NCBI RefSeq assembly: GCF_014851685.1
Contig: NZ_JACVAC010000004.1
Coordinates: 62,001-126,000 of the forward strand
DNA: 64,000 nucleotides
Direction: 5' to 3'
Origin: Pseudomonas sp. PDM05
GTDB lineage: Bacteria > Pseudomonadota > Gammaproteobacteria > Pseudomonadales > Pseudomonadaceae
The translations under genes were made by a program, and so were the position numbers. This document shows, piece after piece, positions 52,071-63,715 of this stretch (the first letter of the stretch is position 1; each line of letters starts with the position of its first letter). Under the pieces are notes generated by a model that saw nothing but the letters and a program-made list of their open reading frames with translations, had not been told where the DNA came from and did not search any database.

Positions 52071-53348
52071 GTGAATTCTGCTGTCGCTCCACTCGCTCAA
52101 GAAGTGCCACCCACTGCCCTGGATGAGGTGGTGGCCCAGCTCAATGACGCGTACATCGAAAAAGGCACGCCGATGTTCATGCGCACGGTACTGGCGCTGT
52201 TCTCCGGTGGTTTTGCCACGTTTGCCCTGCTGTATTGCGTGCAGCCGATGATGCCGGCGCTGTCCCATGAGTTCTCGATCAATGCAGCGCAGAGCAGCCT
52301 GGTCCTGTCGGTGTCCACCGCGATGCTGGCCCTGGGTTTGCTGATCACCGGACCGATCTCCGACACCCTGGGGCGCAAGCCGGTGATGGTCGCCGCGCTG
52401 TTCTGCGCAGCAACGGCGACGATTGCCAGCGGCCTGATGCCGACGTGGGAAGGGATCCTCTTGATGCGCGCGTTGGTGGGTTTGTCCCTGAGCGGCCTGG
52501 CCGCCGTGGCGATGACCTACCTGAGCGAAGAGATCCACCCGCAGCACATCGGCCTGGCCATGGGCTTATACATCGGTGGCAACGCGATTGGCGGCATGAG
52601 CGGGCGCCTGATCATTGGCGTGCTGATCGATTTCGTCAGCTGGCACACCGCGATGCTGATCATCGGCGCCCTGGCGCTGATCGCCGCCACGGTGTTCTGG
52701 AAGATCCTTCCCGAATCGCGCAACTTCCGCGCCAGCAGCCTCAGGCCGCGCAGCCTGCTGGATGGGTTCGTCATGCACTTCAAGGACGCGGGCCTGCCGT
52801 GGCTGTTTCTTGAAGCGTTTCTGCTGATGGGCGCATTCGTGACGATGTTCAACTACATCGGCTATCGCCTGTTGGCCGATCCCTACGACTTGAGCCAGGC
52901 CGTGGTCGGCCTGCTGTCGCTGGTGTACCTGTCGGGCATCTACAGTTCGGCGAAAATCGGCTCCCTGGCCGACCGCCTCGGCCGCCGCCGCGTGCTGTGG
53001 GCCACCATCGTGCTGATGCTCAGCGGCATGCTCCTGACCCTGTTCACCCCGTTGTGGCTGATCGTACCGGGCATGCTGATCTTCACCTTCGGCTTCTTCG
53101 GCGCGCACTCGGTGGCCAGCAGCTGGATCGGCCGCCGCGCGGTGAAGGCCAAGGGGCAGGCCTCATCGCTGTACCTGTTCTGCTATTACGCGGGATCGAG
53201 TGTGGCGGGGACGGCGGGCGGGTTCTTCTGGCATTACGCCGAGTGGAATGGGATTGGCGGGTTTATCGTGGCGTTGTTGGTGGGGGCGTTGCTGGTGGCG
53301 TTGAAGTTGGCGAAGTTGCCGCCGTTGCAAGACGCAAAAAGCACGTAA
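52071..53348 (+). CDS. Major facilitator superfamily transporter
   Basis: 425 residues with 12 transmembrane helices. The MFS signature between helices 2 and 3 reads GPISDTLGRKPVM and is repeated in the second half as GSLADRLGRRRVL. It resembles the YnfM/AraJ-like drug or sugar efflux group. The GTG at 52071 is preferred because GAGGT precedes it; an in-frame ATG at 52032 lacks a ribosome site. Substrate unknown; regulated in all likelihood by the divergent LysR protein. Confidence 0.9.
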   Translation: MNSAVAPLAQEVPPTALDEVVAQLNDAYIEKGTPMFMRTVLALFSGGFATFALLYCVQPMMPALSHEFSINAAQSSLVLSVSTAMLALGLLITGPISDTLGRKPVMVAALFCAATATIASGLMPTWEGILLMRALVGLSLSGLAAVAMTYLSEEIHPQHIGLAMGLYIGGNAIGGMSGRLIIGVLIDFVSWHTAMLIIGALALIAATVFWKILPESRNFRASSLRPRSLLDGFVMHFKDAGLPWLFLEAFLLMGAFVTMFNYIGYRLLADPYDLSQAVVGLLSLVYLSGIYSSAKIGSLADRLGRRRVLWATIVLMLSGMLLTLFTPLWLIVPGMLIFTFGFFGAHSVASSWIGRRAVKAKGQASSLYLFCYYAGSSVAGTAGGFFWHYAEWNGIGGFIVALLVGALLVALKLAKLPPLQDAKST

Positions 53349-53370
53349 CACCTGTGCCTCTGGCAGTTCT

Positions 53371-53841
53371 GATGCCGCATCCAGCCATATCGAGCACTTC
53401 CGACCGCAAGAGCACTTCGCAGAGCTGGGGCTGGAGTACCAGAATCTTCACGCCTCCTGCATCAGGGAAACCAAACGTGGCTCCCCACTGCATTGCGGAC
53501 ATGTCAAAGGCGACTGGTTTGACGAAGCCGAGTACATATCACCGATGGAGGAAGGCTGCGAGGAGCGCTTTCGCTACTTATTGACCGGAGAAATACAAGC
53601 AACCAACACCGATGATTCGCCAGCAGCAAAAATGATCGAAGTCCTGGCTTTGGACATCGCCTACCTGAACAACCGACGCCAGAGTGCCATTAAGCGTGTT
53701 TTTGCCCCGGATTTTGTAGCGCAGGCCATCGATGAGGACTTCAAAACCCTGACTAAGGCGCTGCGCGAAACAGCACTCGCTGATCAGCAAGCCTTCGATC
53801 ACGTCGTTGCACGATTCGCTGAACAGATTCTGACATCCTGA
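53371..53841 (+). pseudogene. 5'-truncated remnant of a PtuB/TIGR02646-type HNH nuclease
   Basis: An uninterrupted frame of 156 codons without any start codon in its first 58 codons. It encodes the C-terminal two thirds of a TIGR02646 protein: SSHIEHFRPQEHF (first HNH segment), YQNLHASC, HCGHVKGDWFD, ISPMEEGCEERFRYLLTG and the LALDIAYLNNRRQSAI helix. The N-terminal region with the CxxC zinc ligands is missing; the frame begins 22 bases after the MFS stop. Such nucleases (PtuB of Septu, also in retron systems) work with an ATPase, absent here. Translation could start at the internal ATG (53545), giving 98 residues without the HNH core. The 3' end overlaps the convergent cytochrome gene by 43 bases. 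Confidence 0.72.
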
Positions 53842-54377
53842 TCCCTACGTACGGCAGCGGCTGTCTTATCAAACGACATCCGCGCCATCACCCGCTTACC
53901 ACGCGTTTCATGCAGCACCACCGCACCAATATGTGCGACCAGCATCAGCAACAACCCCACACACGACAGCACATGCACGCGGGTGTACCAGACAATGGCC
54001 GCCGGGTCACTTTCGAACGGGGCGATGGTGAACAGGTTAAATACGTTGATCGGCCGGTCCATCATCAGCACGCCCGTGGCCAGTACCACCGCCAGCATCA
54101 GGTACATGGCCTTGTGCACCAGCAGCGCCAGGTACTCCTGCGGCGTACGCCTGATGGAAAAATCCAGGCCGTGGCCAAACGAGCAATACAGCCGCATGAC
54201 AAAGACCGGGATGTACAGGCTGGTCAACGACACGTTGAAAAAGCCGACCCACGCCTTGACCGGGGCGGGCACGGTAAACATCGCCACAACAAAGCCTGAC
54301 AGCAGCGCCCACAGAATAATGACGGCCGATATCCAGTGCAGGAGCTTCTGGATCGTTGAATAGGGGGAAGTCTTCAT
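53799..54377 (-). CDS. Cytochrome b561-type membrane protein
   Basis: 192 residues with four transmembrane helices and the family's haem histidines: LLHWISA in helix 1, MRLYCSFGHG, LLVHKAMYLMLA, RVHVLSCVG and VAHIGAVVLHE. It probably passes electrons from quinol to a periplasmic partner or oxygen (CybB type). The ATG at 54377 has AGGTGA upstream; a start 18 bases earlier is less likely. Its last codons lie over the end of the truncated nuclease gene, and the C-terminus beyond KRVMARMSFD may have been altered by that junction. Confidence 0.85.
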   Translation of the reverse strand: MKTSPYSTIQKLLHWISAVIILWALLSGFVVAMFTVPAPVKAWVGFFNVSLTSLYIPVFVMRLYCSFGHGLDFSIRRTPQEYLALLVHKAMYLMLAVVLATGVLMMDRPINVFNLFTIAPFESDPAAIVWYTRVHVLSCVGLLLMLVAHIGAVVLHETRGKRVMARMSFDKTAAAVRRDQDVRICSANRATT

Positions 54378-54522
54378 CTCGAAATCACCTGACAAGCAAC
54401 GCCAATCAATGGCGAGTGGAAGAGTCGGGTAGGATTTTTACCGAGGCGAACTACCTAGACTGTAGGAGAAATCCTAAAGAGCCGAGATTACCCAGACAGT
54501 GCTGAACGACGGCTGAAACGCA

Positions 54523-54556
54523 ACGAGCCCCCCTTTGCAGGCAAAGGAGGGCTCGT
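54523..54556. terminator. Hairpin behind hemE
   Basis: 16-bp inverted repeat (ACGAGCCCCCCTTTGC / GCAAAGGAGGGCTCGT) with a 2-base centre and one C-A mismatch that becomes a G-U pair on the minus strand, favouring function in the hemE transcript. It begins 14 bases after the hemE stop. There is no strong U tract. Confidence 0.65.
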
Positions 54557-54570
54557 GTCAGGCGGGATGT

Positions 54571-55638
54571 TTACTGGTGGTATTGCGCAGACAGTTCATG
54601 CACCGCCCGCAAGAACGCACCCGCATGCTCCGGGTTCACTTCCGGCGTGATGCCGTGGCCGAGGTTGAACACGTGCCCGCTGCCCTTGCCGTAGCTGGCC
54701 AGGATGCGGCCGACTTCAGCGCGGATCGCTTCCGGCTTGGCGTAGAGCACGGTCGGGTCCATGTTGCCTTGCAACGCGACACGGTTGCCGACGCGCTGGC
54801 GGGCTTCACCGAGGTCGCAGGTCCAGTCCAGGCCGAGGGCGTCGGCACCGGCGTCGGCGATGCTTTCCAGCCACAGGCCGCCGCCCTTGGTGAACATGAT
54901 CACCGGCACTTTGCGGCCTTCGTGTTCGCGGATCAGGCCGCTGACGATCTTGCGCATATAGGCCAGGGAGAACTCCTGGTACGCCGCCGCCGACAGGTTA
55001 CCGCCCCACGTATCGAAGATCTGCACCGCCTGCGCGCCGGCCATGATCTGGCCGTTGAGGTAGGAGGTGACCGACTGTGCCAGCTTGTCCAGCAGTAGGT
55101 GCATGGCTTGCGGGTTGTCGTAGAGCATGGCCTTGGTCTTGCGGAAGTCTTTCGACGAACCGCCTTCGACCATATAGGTGGCCAGGGTCCAGGGGCTGCC
55201 GGAGAAGCCGATCAGCGGCACGCGGCCGTTGAGCTCGCGGCGGATGGTGCTGACGGCGTCCATCACGTAGCCTAGGTCTTTGTGCGGATCAGGGATCGGC
55301 AGGGCTTCGATGTCGGCCAGGGTGCTGACGACCTTCTTGAAACGTGGGCCTTCGCCGGTTTCGAAGTACAGGCCCTGACCCATGGCATCGGGAATGGTGA
55401 GGATGTCGGAGAACAGGATCGCCGCGTCCAGTTGCGGGTAGCGGTCCAACGGCTGCATCGTGACTTCGCAGGCGAACTCCGGGTTCATGCACAGGCTCAT
55501 GAAGTCACCGGCATTGGCGCGACTGGCGCGGTATTCCGGCAGGTAGCGACCGGCCTGGCGCATCATCCACACAGGGGTGACGTCCACGGGTTGCTTGAGC
55601 AGGGCACGAAGGAAACGGTCGTTCTTCAGGGCAGTCAT
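54571..55638 (-). CDS. hemE: Uroporphyrinogen decarboxylase
   Basis: Haem biosynthesis: converts uroporphyrinogen III to coproporphyrinogen III in the cytoplasm. 355 residues, the family length. The signature [16 protein letters not shown] (about 22-37) and [20 protein letters not shown] (about 142-161) are present. The catalytic Asp is in [10 protein letters not shown]. It stands alone on the minus strand, as I recall between gltD and the same neighbours in P. aeruginosa. Confidence 0.97.
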   Translation of the reverse strand: MTALKNDRFLRALLKQPVDVTPVWMMRQAGRYLPEYRASRANAGDFMSLCMNPEFACEVTMQPLDRYPQLDAAILFSDILTIPDAMGQGLYFETGEGPRFKKVVSTLADIEALPIPDPHKDLGYVMDAVSTIRRELNGRVPLIGFSGSPWTLATYMVEGGSSKDFRKTKAMLYDNPQAMHLLLDKLAQSVTSYLNGQIMAGAQAVQIFDTWGGNLSAAAYQEFSLAYMRKIVSGLIREHEGRKVPVIMFTKGGGLWLESIADAGADALGLDWTCDLGEARQRVGNRVALQGNMDPTVLYAKPEAIRAEVGRILASYGKGSGHVFNLGHGITPEVNPEHAGAFLRAVHELSAQYHQ

Positions 55639-55761
55639 GTCGGCATCCGCAAAAAAAGTGCGGGCATTTTCTCAGAGCCGGACGCAAAAGGCACGGAGTG
55701 AGCCGTGCCTTTTGTCTATCGGGTTGATTTGCAGCAATGTCTTGAATGTACTGGAACCAAA

Positions 55762-55851
55762 TGTGGGAGCGGGCTTGCTCGCGAATGCGGTGGGTCAGTC
55801 GACACATTTGGTGACTGATCCACCGCATTCGCGAGCAAGCCCGCTCCCACA
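55762..55851. repeat. REP pair between hemE and gltD
   Basis: TGTGGGAGCGGGCTTGCTCGCGAATGCGGTGG and its inverted copy CCACCGCATTCGCGAGCAAGC..., complementary over about 30 bp. It lies about 30 bases beyond the gltD stop and may serve as its transcript end. Confidence 0.9.
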
Positions 55852-55880
55852 GTTTGATCGCATTCCAACCCGGATTGGGG

Positions 55881-57308
<1,428 letters not shown>

Positions 57309-57331
57309 TCATCAAACTCTTCAGGCGCATA

Positions 57332-60300
57332 TCACTGCGGGTTGGCACGGATGCTGGAAAGCAACGATTTCAGGTTGGCAGCCTTGGGCTTGACCAGCCA
57401 GAAACGACGCAGGTAATCATCGAGGTTTTCGGCGAGGTTGCGGCCCCATTCGCTGCCGGTCTCCTCGACGTACTCGTCCAGCACGTGCTGCAAGTGGTTC
57501 CGGTAGGACTCCATGGCTTCGCCGCTGATCCGCTGGATCTCGACCAGCTCGTGGTTGACCTTGTCGACGAAGGTGTTGTCCTGGTCGAGCACGTAGGCGA
57601 AACCGCCGGTCATGCCCGAACCGAAGTTGTAACCGGTCTTGCCCAGTACCGCGACAAAGCCCCCGGTCATGTACTCGCAGCAGTGATCGCCGGTGCCTTC
57701 CACCACGGTGTGGGCACCGGAGTTACGTACGGCAAAACGCTCACCGGCGGTGCCGGCGGCGAACAGCTTGCCGCCGGTGGCGCCGTACAAGCAGGTGTTG
57801 CCGATGATGGCACTGTCCTGAGTCTTGTAGACGCTGCCTTTAGGCGGAACGATCACCAGCTTGCCGCCGGTCATGCCTTTGCCCACGTAATCGTTGGCGT
57901 CGCCTTCGAGGTACATGTGCAGGCCACCGGCGTTCCACACGCCAAAGCTCTGGCCCGCAGTGCCCTTGAAGCGGAAAGTGATCGGCGCCTTCGCCATGCC
58001 TTGGTTGCCGTGCTTGCGCGCGATTTCGCCGGAGATGCGCGCGCCGATGGAACGGTCGCAGTTGCAGATGTCCAGGGCGAATTCGCCACCGCTGGCCTCC
58101 AGGATCGACGAGCCGGCGATCTCCACCATCTTCTCGGCCAGCAGGCCTTTGTCGAATGGCGGGTTGCGCTCGACGCCGCAGAACTGTGGCTTGTCGGCCG
58201 GGATGTGATCGCTGCCGAGCAGCGGCGTCAGGTCCAGGTGATGTTGCTTGGCGGTCTGGCCCTGAAGGATTTCCAACAGATCGGTACGACCGATCAGCTC
58301 TTCGAGGGAGCGCACGCCCAGCTTGGCCAGCCACTCACGGGTCTCTTCGGCGACGTAGGTGAAGAAGTTCACCACCATGTCGACGGTGCCGATGTAGTGA
58401 TCCTTGCGCAGCTTCTCGTTCTGAGTGGCGACGCCGGTGGCGCAGTTGTTCAGGTGGCAGATGCGCAGGTATTTGCAGCCCAGGGCGATCATCGGCGCAG
58501 TCCCGAAGCCGAAGCTTTCGGCGCCGAGGATTGCGGCCTTGATGACGTCGAGGCCGGTTTTCAGGCCACCATCGGTCTGCACCCGGACCTTGCCACGCAG
58601 GTCGTTGCCGCGCAGGGTCTGGTGGGTTTCGGCCAGGCCGAGTTCCCACGGTGCACCGGCGTACTTGATCGAGGTCAGCGGCGATGCGCCGGTGCCGCCG
58701 TCGTAGCCGGAGATGGTGATCAGGTCGGCATAGGCCTTGGCCACACCGGCGGCGATGGTGCCCACGCCGGCTTCTGCTACCAGTTTCACCGAGACCAGGG
58801 CCTGCGGGTTGACTTGCTTGAGGTCGAAAATCAGCTGCGACAAGTCTTCGATCGAGTAGATGTCGTGGTGCGGCGGTGGCGAGATCAGGGTGACGCCCGG
58901 CACTGCGTAACGCAGCTTGGCGATCAGACCGTTGACCTTGCCGCCTGGCAGCTGGCCGCCTTCGCCGGGCTTGGCGCCCTGGGCGACCTTGATCTGCAGC
59001 ACTTCGGCGTTGACCAGGTATTCCGGGGTCACGCCGAAACGGCCAGTCGCCACTTGCTTGATCTTCGAGCTCTTGATGGTGCCGTAGCGCGCCGGGTCTT
59101 CGCCGCCTTCACCGGAGTTGGAACGCGCACCCAGGCGGTTCATGGCTTCGGCCAGGGCTTCGTGGGCCTCGGGCGACAACGCGCCCAGGGAGATACCGGC
59201 AGAGTCAAAGCGCTTGAGGATCGATTCCAGCGGCTCGACTTCGTTGATGTCCATCGGCGTGTCCAGGGTCTTCACCTTGAACAGGTCGCGGATCATCGAC
59301 ACCGGGCGGTTGTCCACCAGGCTCGTGTATTCCTTGAACTTGGCGTAGTCGCCCTGCTGCACGGCGGCTTGCAGGGTGTTGACCACGTCCGGGTTGTACG
59401 CGTGGTACTCGCCACCGTGCACGAACTTGAGCAGGCCGCCTTGCTGGATCGGCTTGCGCGCGCTCCAGGCTTCGGCCGCCAGGGCTTTCTGCTCGGCTTC
59501 GATGTCGACGAAGCGCGCACCCTTGATACGGCTTGGCACGCCACGGAAGCTCAACTCGCAGACTTCTTCGGACAGGCCGATGGCTTCGAATAGTTGCGCA
59601 CCGCGATAGGACGTGACGGTGGAGATGCCCATCTTCGACAGGATCTTCAACAGGCCCTTGGTGATGCCCTTACGGTAGTTCTTGAACACCTCATAGAGGT
59701 CGCCCAGCACTTCACCAGTACGGATCAGGTCGCCCAGCACTTCGTACGCGAGGAACGGGTACACCGCCGAGGCGCCGAAGCCGATCAATACCGCAAAGTG
59801 ATGCGGGTCGCGGGCAGTGGCGGTTTCGACAAGGATGTTGGAGTCGCAGCGCAGGCCTTTTTCGGTCAGGCGGTGGTGCACCGCGCCGGTGGCCAGCGAG
59901 GCGTGGATCGGCAGCTTGCCCGGAGCGATGTGGCGGTCGGTCAGCACGATCTGGGTACGACCGGCGCGCACGGCTTCTTCGGCCTGGTCGGCGACGTTGC
60001 GCACCGCGGCTTCAAGGCCGAGGCTCTCGTCGTAGTTCAGGTCGATGATCTGGCGGTCGAAGCCTGGGCGGTCCAGGGTCATCAGGGAACGCCACTTGGC
60101 CGGCGAAATCACGGGTGAGCTGAGGATCACACGGGAAGCGTGCTCAGGCGACTCCTGGAAGATGTTGCGCTCGGCACCGAGGCACACTTCCAAAGACATC
60201 ACGATGGCTTCGCGCAGCGGGTCGATCGGTGGGTTGGTCACCTGGGCGAACTGCTGGCGGAAGTAGTCGTACGGCGTACGCACGCGCTGGGACAGCACGG

Positions 60301-61777
60301 CCATCGGCGTGTCATCGCCCATGGAGCCGACGGCCTCGTAGCCTTGCTCGCCGAGCGGACGCAGTACCTGGTCGCGCTCTTCGAACGTGACTTGGTACAT
60401 CTTCATGTATTGCTTGAGCTGATCGACATCGTAGAACGCCGAACCGTGGTCGTTGTCTTCCATGGTCGCCTGGATGCGCAGGGCGTTCTTGCGCAGCCAT
60501 TGCTTGTACGGGTGACGCGACTTCAAGCGGTTGTCGATGGCATCGGTGTCGAGGATCTGCCCGGTTTCGGTGTCCACGGCCAGGATCTGGCCAGGGCCGA
60601 CGCGGCCTTTGGCGATGACGTCTTCGGGCTGGTAGTTCCACACGCCGATTTCCGACGCGAGGGTGATGAAACCGTTGGTGGTCGTGACCCAACGCGCCGG
60701 GCGCAGACCGTTACGGTCGAGCAGGCACACCGCGTAGCGACCGTCGGTCATGACCACGCCGGCCGGGCCGTCCCACGGCTCCATGTGCATCGAGTTGTAC
60801 TCGTAGAATGCACGCAGGTCCGGGTCCATCGTCTCGACGTTCTGCCACGCAGGCGGAATGATCATGCGCACGCCACGGAACAGGTCGATGCCGCCGGTGA
60901 CCATCAGTTCGAGCATGTTGTCCATGCTGGAGGAGTCGGAACCCACGCGGTTGACCAGCGGGCCGAGCTCTTCGAGGTCCATCAGGTCGTTGGCGAACTT
61001 GGTGCGACGGGCCACGGCCCAGTTGCGGTTGCCGGTGATGGTGTTGATCTCGCCGTTGTGGGCAAGGAAGCGGAATGGCTGGGCCAGCGGCCATTTCGGC
61101 AGGGTGTTGGTGGAGAAGCGCTGGTGGAACACGCAGATCGCGGTTTGCAGGCGCTCATCGCTCAGGTCTGGATAGAAGGCGGTGAGGTCCGCCGGCATCA
61201 TCAGGCCTTTGTAGATAATGGTCTTGTGGGAAAAGCTGCAGATGTAGTGATCGGCATCGGCGGCGTTGGCCACGGACGAACGACGACGGGAGGTAAACAG
61301 CTTGATCGCCATGTCCTGGTCGCTGAGGCCGTCGCCTGCGATGAACACTTGTTCGATCTGCGGCAGACGCTCGTTGGCCAGGCGGCCGAGTACGCTGGTG
61401 TCGATCGGCACTTTGCGCCAGCCGACCAGTTGCAGGCCGGCCGCGAGGATCTCGCGGTTCATGTTCGCGCGAGCGGCTTCGGCTTTTACCGGGTCCTGGT
61501 TGAAAAACACCATGCCCACGGCGTACTGCTTGGGCAGGTCGACCGCAAATTGCTCTTTGGCGACAGCGCGCAGGAACAGGTCGGGCTTTTGGATCAGCAA
61601 GCCGCAACCGTCACCGGTCTTGCCGTCGGCGTTGATCCCACCGCGGTGGGTCATGCAGGTCAGGGCCTCGATGGCCGTTTGCAAAAGGGTATGACTGGGC
61701 TCGCCCTGCATATGGGCTATCAGGCCGAAACCGCAGTTATCCTTGAATTCATCGGGTTGGTACAGACCTGCTTTCAT
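57332..61777 (-). CDS. gltB: Glutamate synthase (NADPH) large subunit
   Basis: 1481 residues. It makes glutamate from 2-oxoglutarate and glutamine, the second step of ammonium assimilation. The amidotransferase domain starts at Cys15 ([11 protein letters not shown]), which becomes the N-terminal nucleophile after removal of a short propeptide. The central domain, the FMN-binding synthase domain ([11 protein letters not shown], about 900) and the [3Fe-4S] loop ([15 protein letters not shown], about 1105) follow, and a C-terminal beta-helix (GGxxGxxG repeats) completes it. The start at 61777 leaves 14 residues before the Cys; an in-frame start 51 bases earlier is rejected. Confidence 0.97.
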   Translation of the reverse strand: MKAGLYQPDEFKDNCGFGLIAHMQGEPSHTLLQTAIEALTCMTHRGGINADGKTGDGCGLLIQKPDLFLRAVAKEQFAVDLPKQYAVGMVFFNQDPVKAEAARANMNREILAAGLQLVGWRKVPIDTSVLGRLANERLPQIEQVFIAGDGLSDQDMAIKLFTSRRRSSVANAADADHYICSFSHKTIIYKGLMMPADLTAFYPDLSDERLQTAICVFHQRFSTNTLPKWPLAQPFRFLAHNGEINTITGNRNWAVARRTKFANDLMDLEELGPLVNRVGSDSSSMDNMLELMVTGGIDLFRGVRMIIPPAWQNVETMDPDLRAFYEYNSMHMEPWDGPAGVVMTDGRYAVCLLDRNGLRPARWVTTTNGFITLASEIGVWNYQPEDVIAKGRVGPGQILAVDTETGQILDTDAIDNRLKSRHPYKQWLRKNALRIQATMEDNDHGSAFYDVDQLKQYMKMYQVTFEERDQVLRPLGEQGYEAVGSMGDDTPMAVLSQRVRTPYDYFRQQFAQVTNPPIDPLREAIVMSLEVCLGAERNIFQESPEHASRVILSSPVISPAKWRSLMTLDRPGFDRQIIDLNYDESLGLEAAVRNVADQAEEAVRAGRTQIVLTDRHIAPGKLPIHASLATGAVHHRLTEKGLRCDSNILVETATARDPHHFAVLIGFGASAVYPFLAYEVLGDLIRTGEVLGDLYEVFKNYRKGITKGLLKILSKMGISTVTSYRGAQLFEAIGLSEEVCELSFRGVPSRIKGARFVDIEAEQKALAAEAWSARKPIQQGGLLKFVHGGEYHAYNPDVVNTLQAAVQQGDYAKFKEYTSLVDNRPVSMIRDLFKVKTLDTPMDINEVEPLESILKRFDSAGISLGALSPEAHEALAEAMNRLGARSNSGEGGEDPARYGTIKSSKIKQVATGRFGVTPEYLVNAEVLQIKVAQGAKPGEGGQLPGGKVNGLIAKLRYAVPGVTLISPPPHHDIYSIEDLSQLIFDLKQVNPQALVSVKLVAEAGVGTIAAGVAKAYADLITISGYDGGTGASPLTSIKYAGAPWELGLAETHQTLRGNDLRGKVRVQTDGGLKTGLDVIKAAILGAESFGFGTAPMIALGCKYLRICHLNNCATGVATQNEKLRKDHYIGTVDMVVNFFTYVAEETREWLAKLGVRSLEELIGRTDLLEILQGQTAKQHHLDLTPLLGSDHIPADKPQFCGVERNPPFDKGLLAEKMVEIAGSSILEASGGEFALDICNCDRSIGARISGEIARKHGNQGMAKAPITFRFKGTAGQSFGVWNAGGLHMYLEGDANDYVGKGMTGGKLVIVPPKGSVYKTQDSAIIGNTCLYGATGGKLFAAGTAGERFAVRNSGAHTVVEGTGDHCCEYMTGGFVAVLGKTGYNFGSGMTGGFAYVLDQDNTFVDKVNHELVEIQRISGEAMESYRNHLQHVLDEYVEETGSEWGRNLAENLDDYLRRFWLVKPKAANLKSLLSSIRANPQ

Positions 61778-61960
61778 AGACACTTTCTCACCAGGCTGCC
61801 TCTTATATCGAGGCAAATTTCTTTTCAATTCAACCGGTTACCTTCCACGCCGAACGTACGCCGGCTTAGCGGGGGCAAAAGGGAGGTCATTGTACACACC
61901 GACACAGACGCTCACAAATTTAGCGACGAAATGTCGCAAATCTATGTCGCATTTATGAAA

Positions 61961-61989
61961 GGTTTAAAGCGATATGCTGTGCTAGTCAA
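61961..61989 (-). promoter_or_regulatory. Possible gltB promoter
   Basis: On the minus strand TTGACT (61989-61984) and TAAACC (61966-61961) are 17 bases apart. The -35 is good, the -10 poor. A tandem ATGTCGCA repeat (61931-61938, 61944-61951) lies just downstream and could be an operator. The rest of the 353-base gap between gltB and damX holds only a GGCGGCC/GGCCGCC hairpin (62104-62124) after damX, without a U tract. Confidence 0.35.
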
Positions 61990-62130
61990 AACTTTTTTAA
62001 TTCTGACCGCTACGACTCAAAAGCCACTGTGACGCAGACACCACAAAGCGCGCGGCCTGTGAGGGCAGCACGCACTTGCGGATATTTTTTGAGGTGCCGG
62101 GAGGGCGGCCTGGGTAAGGCCGCCGGATCT

Positions 62131-63705
62131 TCAGCGAGTTGCTGCCAGTTCTTGTTGAACGCTGGCGACAGTGCGAGGCCAAGGTTTACCAGCCTGAACC
62201 TTCGCTGGCAAGGATTTGATCGCAGAATCAGCGGCTGCACGGCTGGAGAAGTTGCCGTAGGTGATCACGTAGAGAGGCTTGCCGTTGAGCACTTTCTTGA
62301 AATAACGGTACTCGCCGCCCTGCTCTTTCACGAACGCCTGGGCGTTGGCTTCGGAGCTGGTGCCGAGGATCTGCACCACGAAGTTGCTCGCAGGCTGGCT
62401 GCCGTACCAACCGCTACCCGCTGCACCGGCCTTGGCGACGGTGACAGGCTTTTCAGCCGGCTTGGCGGCCGGAGCCGGGGTTGGCTTGGCGGCTGGCGCT
62501 GGCGCCGCGACAACCGGCTTGGTCACTGGCGTCGGCTTGGCGGTGGCGACGGTCGGTGCCGGCGTCGGCGTCGGCTTGGCAACTGCCGCTGGCTGGCCTG
62601 CCGGCACGCCCGCAGGTGGGGCGGTGGTGGTCACGGTTGGCGGTGTGGCGCTGGAGCCTTCCACCGGCACGCCGTCGTCGCCTTCGGAGATACCGCCGGC
62701 TTCTTCGGCGAGCGGGCCGCGCATCACCGGCTGGCCGACCATCGGCAGGTTGGTTGGCTGGCCGGAGTTGGCGAATTCGACATTTGGCGTGGGCTTGCCC
62801 AGTGGCAACTGCGCCTGTTCGGTTGGCGCGCCAGCGGTGGTCGGGGCCTTGTTGCGGCCCGGGATCAACCAGGCGGCGGCGACGGCAACCACGACAACGG
62901 CGGAAATCGCCAATACGTGCTTCTTAGGCATAGTGAACCCCATCTTTGGACGCTTGACCGCAGAGCGGCTGGCAATCATGGCTTCGATCATCGCATCGCG
63001 GGCGACCTGGTTGATGGTGCCAGGCCAGCCGTCGGAGCTTTCGTGAATATCAGAGATCTGCTGGGCGGAGAAAAGTTCGATACCGGCCCCTGCGCCTTCC
63101 AGGCGTTGAGCCAGGTATTCGCGGGTTTCCTCTTCTTCGTACGGCTGCAATTCGATCACGTGGAACAGCTCTTGATCGCCACTGATCTGCTCCAGATCGG
63201 CGATCAACGACGACTCACCAAACAGGAACACGTGGGGACGGCCTTCCGGCGTGCCAGCTGCCAGCGCCAGCAGCGCTTCCAGCGCGGATTCGTCAAGCTG
63301 CTCGGCGTCATCCACCAGCAAGTAGACTTCCTGGCCGGTCAGGCCCAATTGCACCACTTGCTTGAGGATCGCATTCGGCTCGGCGCTGGACACGTCCAGG
63401 GCCTGGGCCACCTGGCGCAGCACACCCGCCGCATCACCGGCCCCGCGAGCGGATACGACCACGCTCTGCACCGATTGCTTGTTGGTACTGGCCACCAGGG
63501 CCTGGCGCAGCAAGGTCTTGCCGCTGCCCAACGGGCCGGTGACCACCAGCAGCAACTGGCTGTAGCGCGCCAGGTGGTGCAGTTGCCCCAGCACTGGCTT
63601 GCGCTGGGCCGGGAAGAATTTGAAACCAGGCACCCGTGGAGCAAAAGGGTCGTGGCTTAACTGGTAATGGCCGAGGAACGCCTCGTCGGCATGCAAACTA
63701 GTCAT
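62131..63705 (-). CDS. damX: DamX-type AAA/SPOR cell-division protein
   Basis: 524 residues. A cytoplasmic AAA ATPase domain with Walker A GPLGSGKT (about 57-64) and Walker B YLLVDDAEQLD occupies the first 260 residues. One transmembrane helix follows (about 285-303, VLAISAVVVVAVAAAWLIP), then a long Pro/Ala/Thr-rich periplasmic linker and a C-terminal SPOR domain (about 440-515, NFVVQILGTSSEANAQAF), which binds denuded glycan strands at the septum. The ATPase half is typical of pseudomonad DamX and absent from that of E. coli. It follows aroB after 10 bases and is probably co-transcribed. Confidence 0.9.
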   Translation of the reverse strand: MTSLHADEAFLGHYQLSHDPFAPRVPGFKFFPAQRKPVLGQLHHLARYSQLLLVVTGPLGSGKTLLRQALVASTNKQSVQSVVVSARGAGDAAGVLRQVAQALDVSSAEPNAILKQVVQLGLTGQEVYLLVDDAEQLDESALEALLALAAGTPEGRPHVFLFGESSLIADLEQISGDQELFHVIELQPYEEEETREYLAQRLEGAGAGIELFSAQQISDIHESSDGWPGTINQVARDAMIEAMIASRSAVKRPKMGFTMPKKHVLAISAVVVVAVAAAWLIPGRNKAPTTAGAPTEQAQLPLGKPTPNVEFANSGQPTNLPMVGQPVMRGPLAEEAGGISEGDDGVPVEGSSATPPTVTTTAPPAGVPAGQPAAVAKPTPTPAPTVATAKPTPVTKPVVAAPAPAAKPTPAPAAKPAEKPVTVAKAGAAGSGWYGSQPASNFVVQILGTSSEANAQAFVKEQGGEYRYFKKVLNGKPLYVITYGNFSSRAAADSAIKSLPAKVQAGKPWPRTVASVQQELAATR

Positions 63706-63715
63706 CGGAATCTGG

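Noticed and set aside
57485..59593. 702-codon plus-strand open frame within gltB, and a 630-codon one at 60140-62032
   Set aside because: Both are antisense to gltB, which is complete with catalytic Cys and cluster ligands; no ribosome site or domain supports them.
61778..61828. Longer gltB start at 61828
   Set aside because: The family needs only a short propeptide before the nucleophile Cys; the extra 17 residues are basic and unlike any GltB start.
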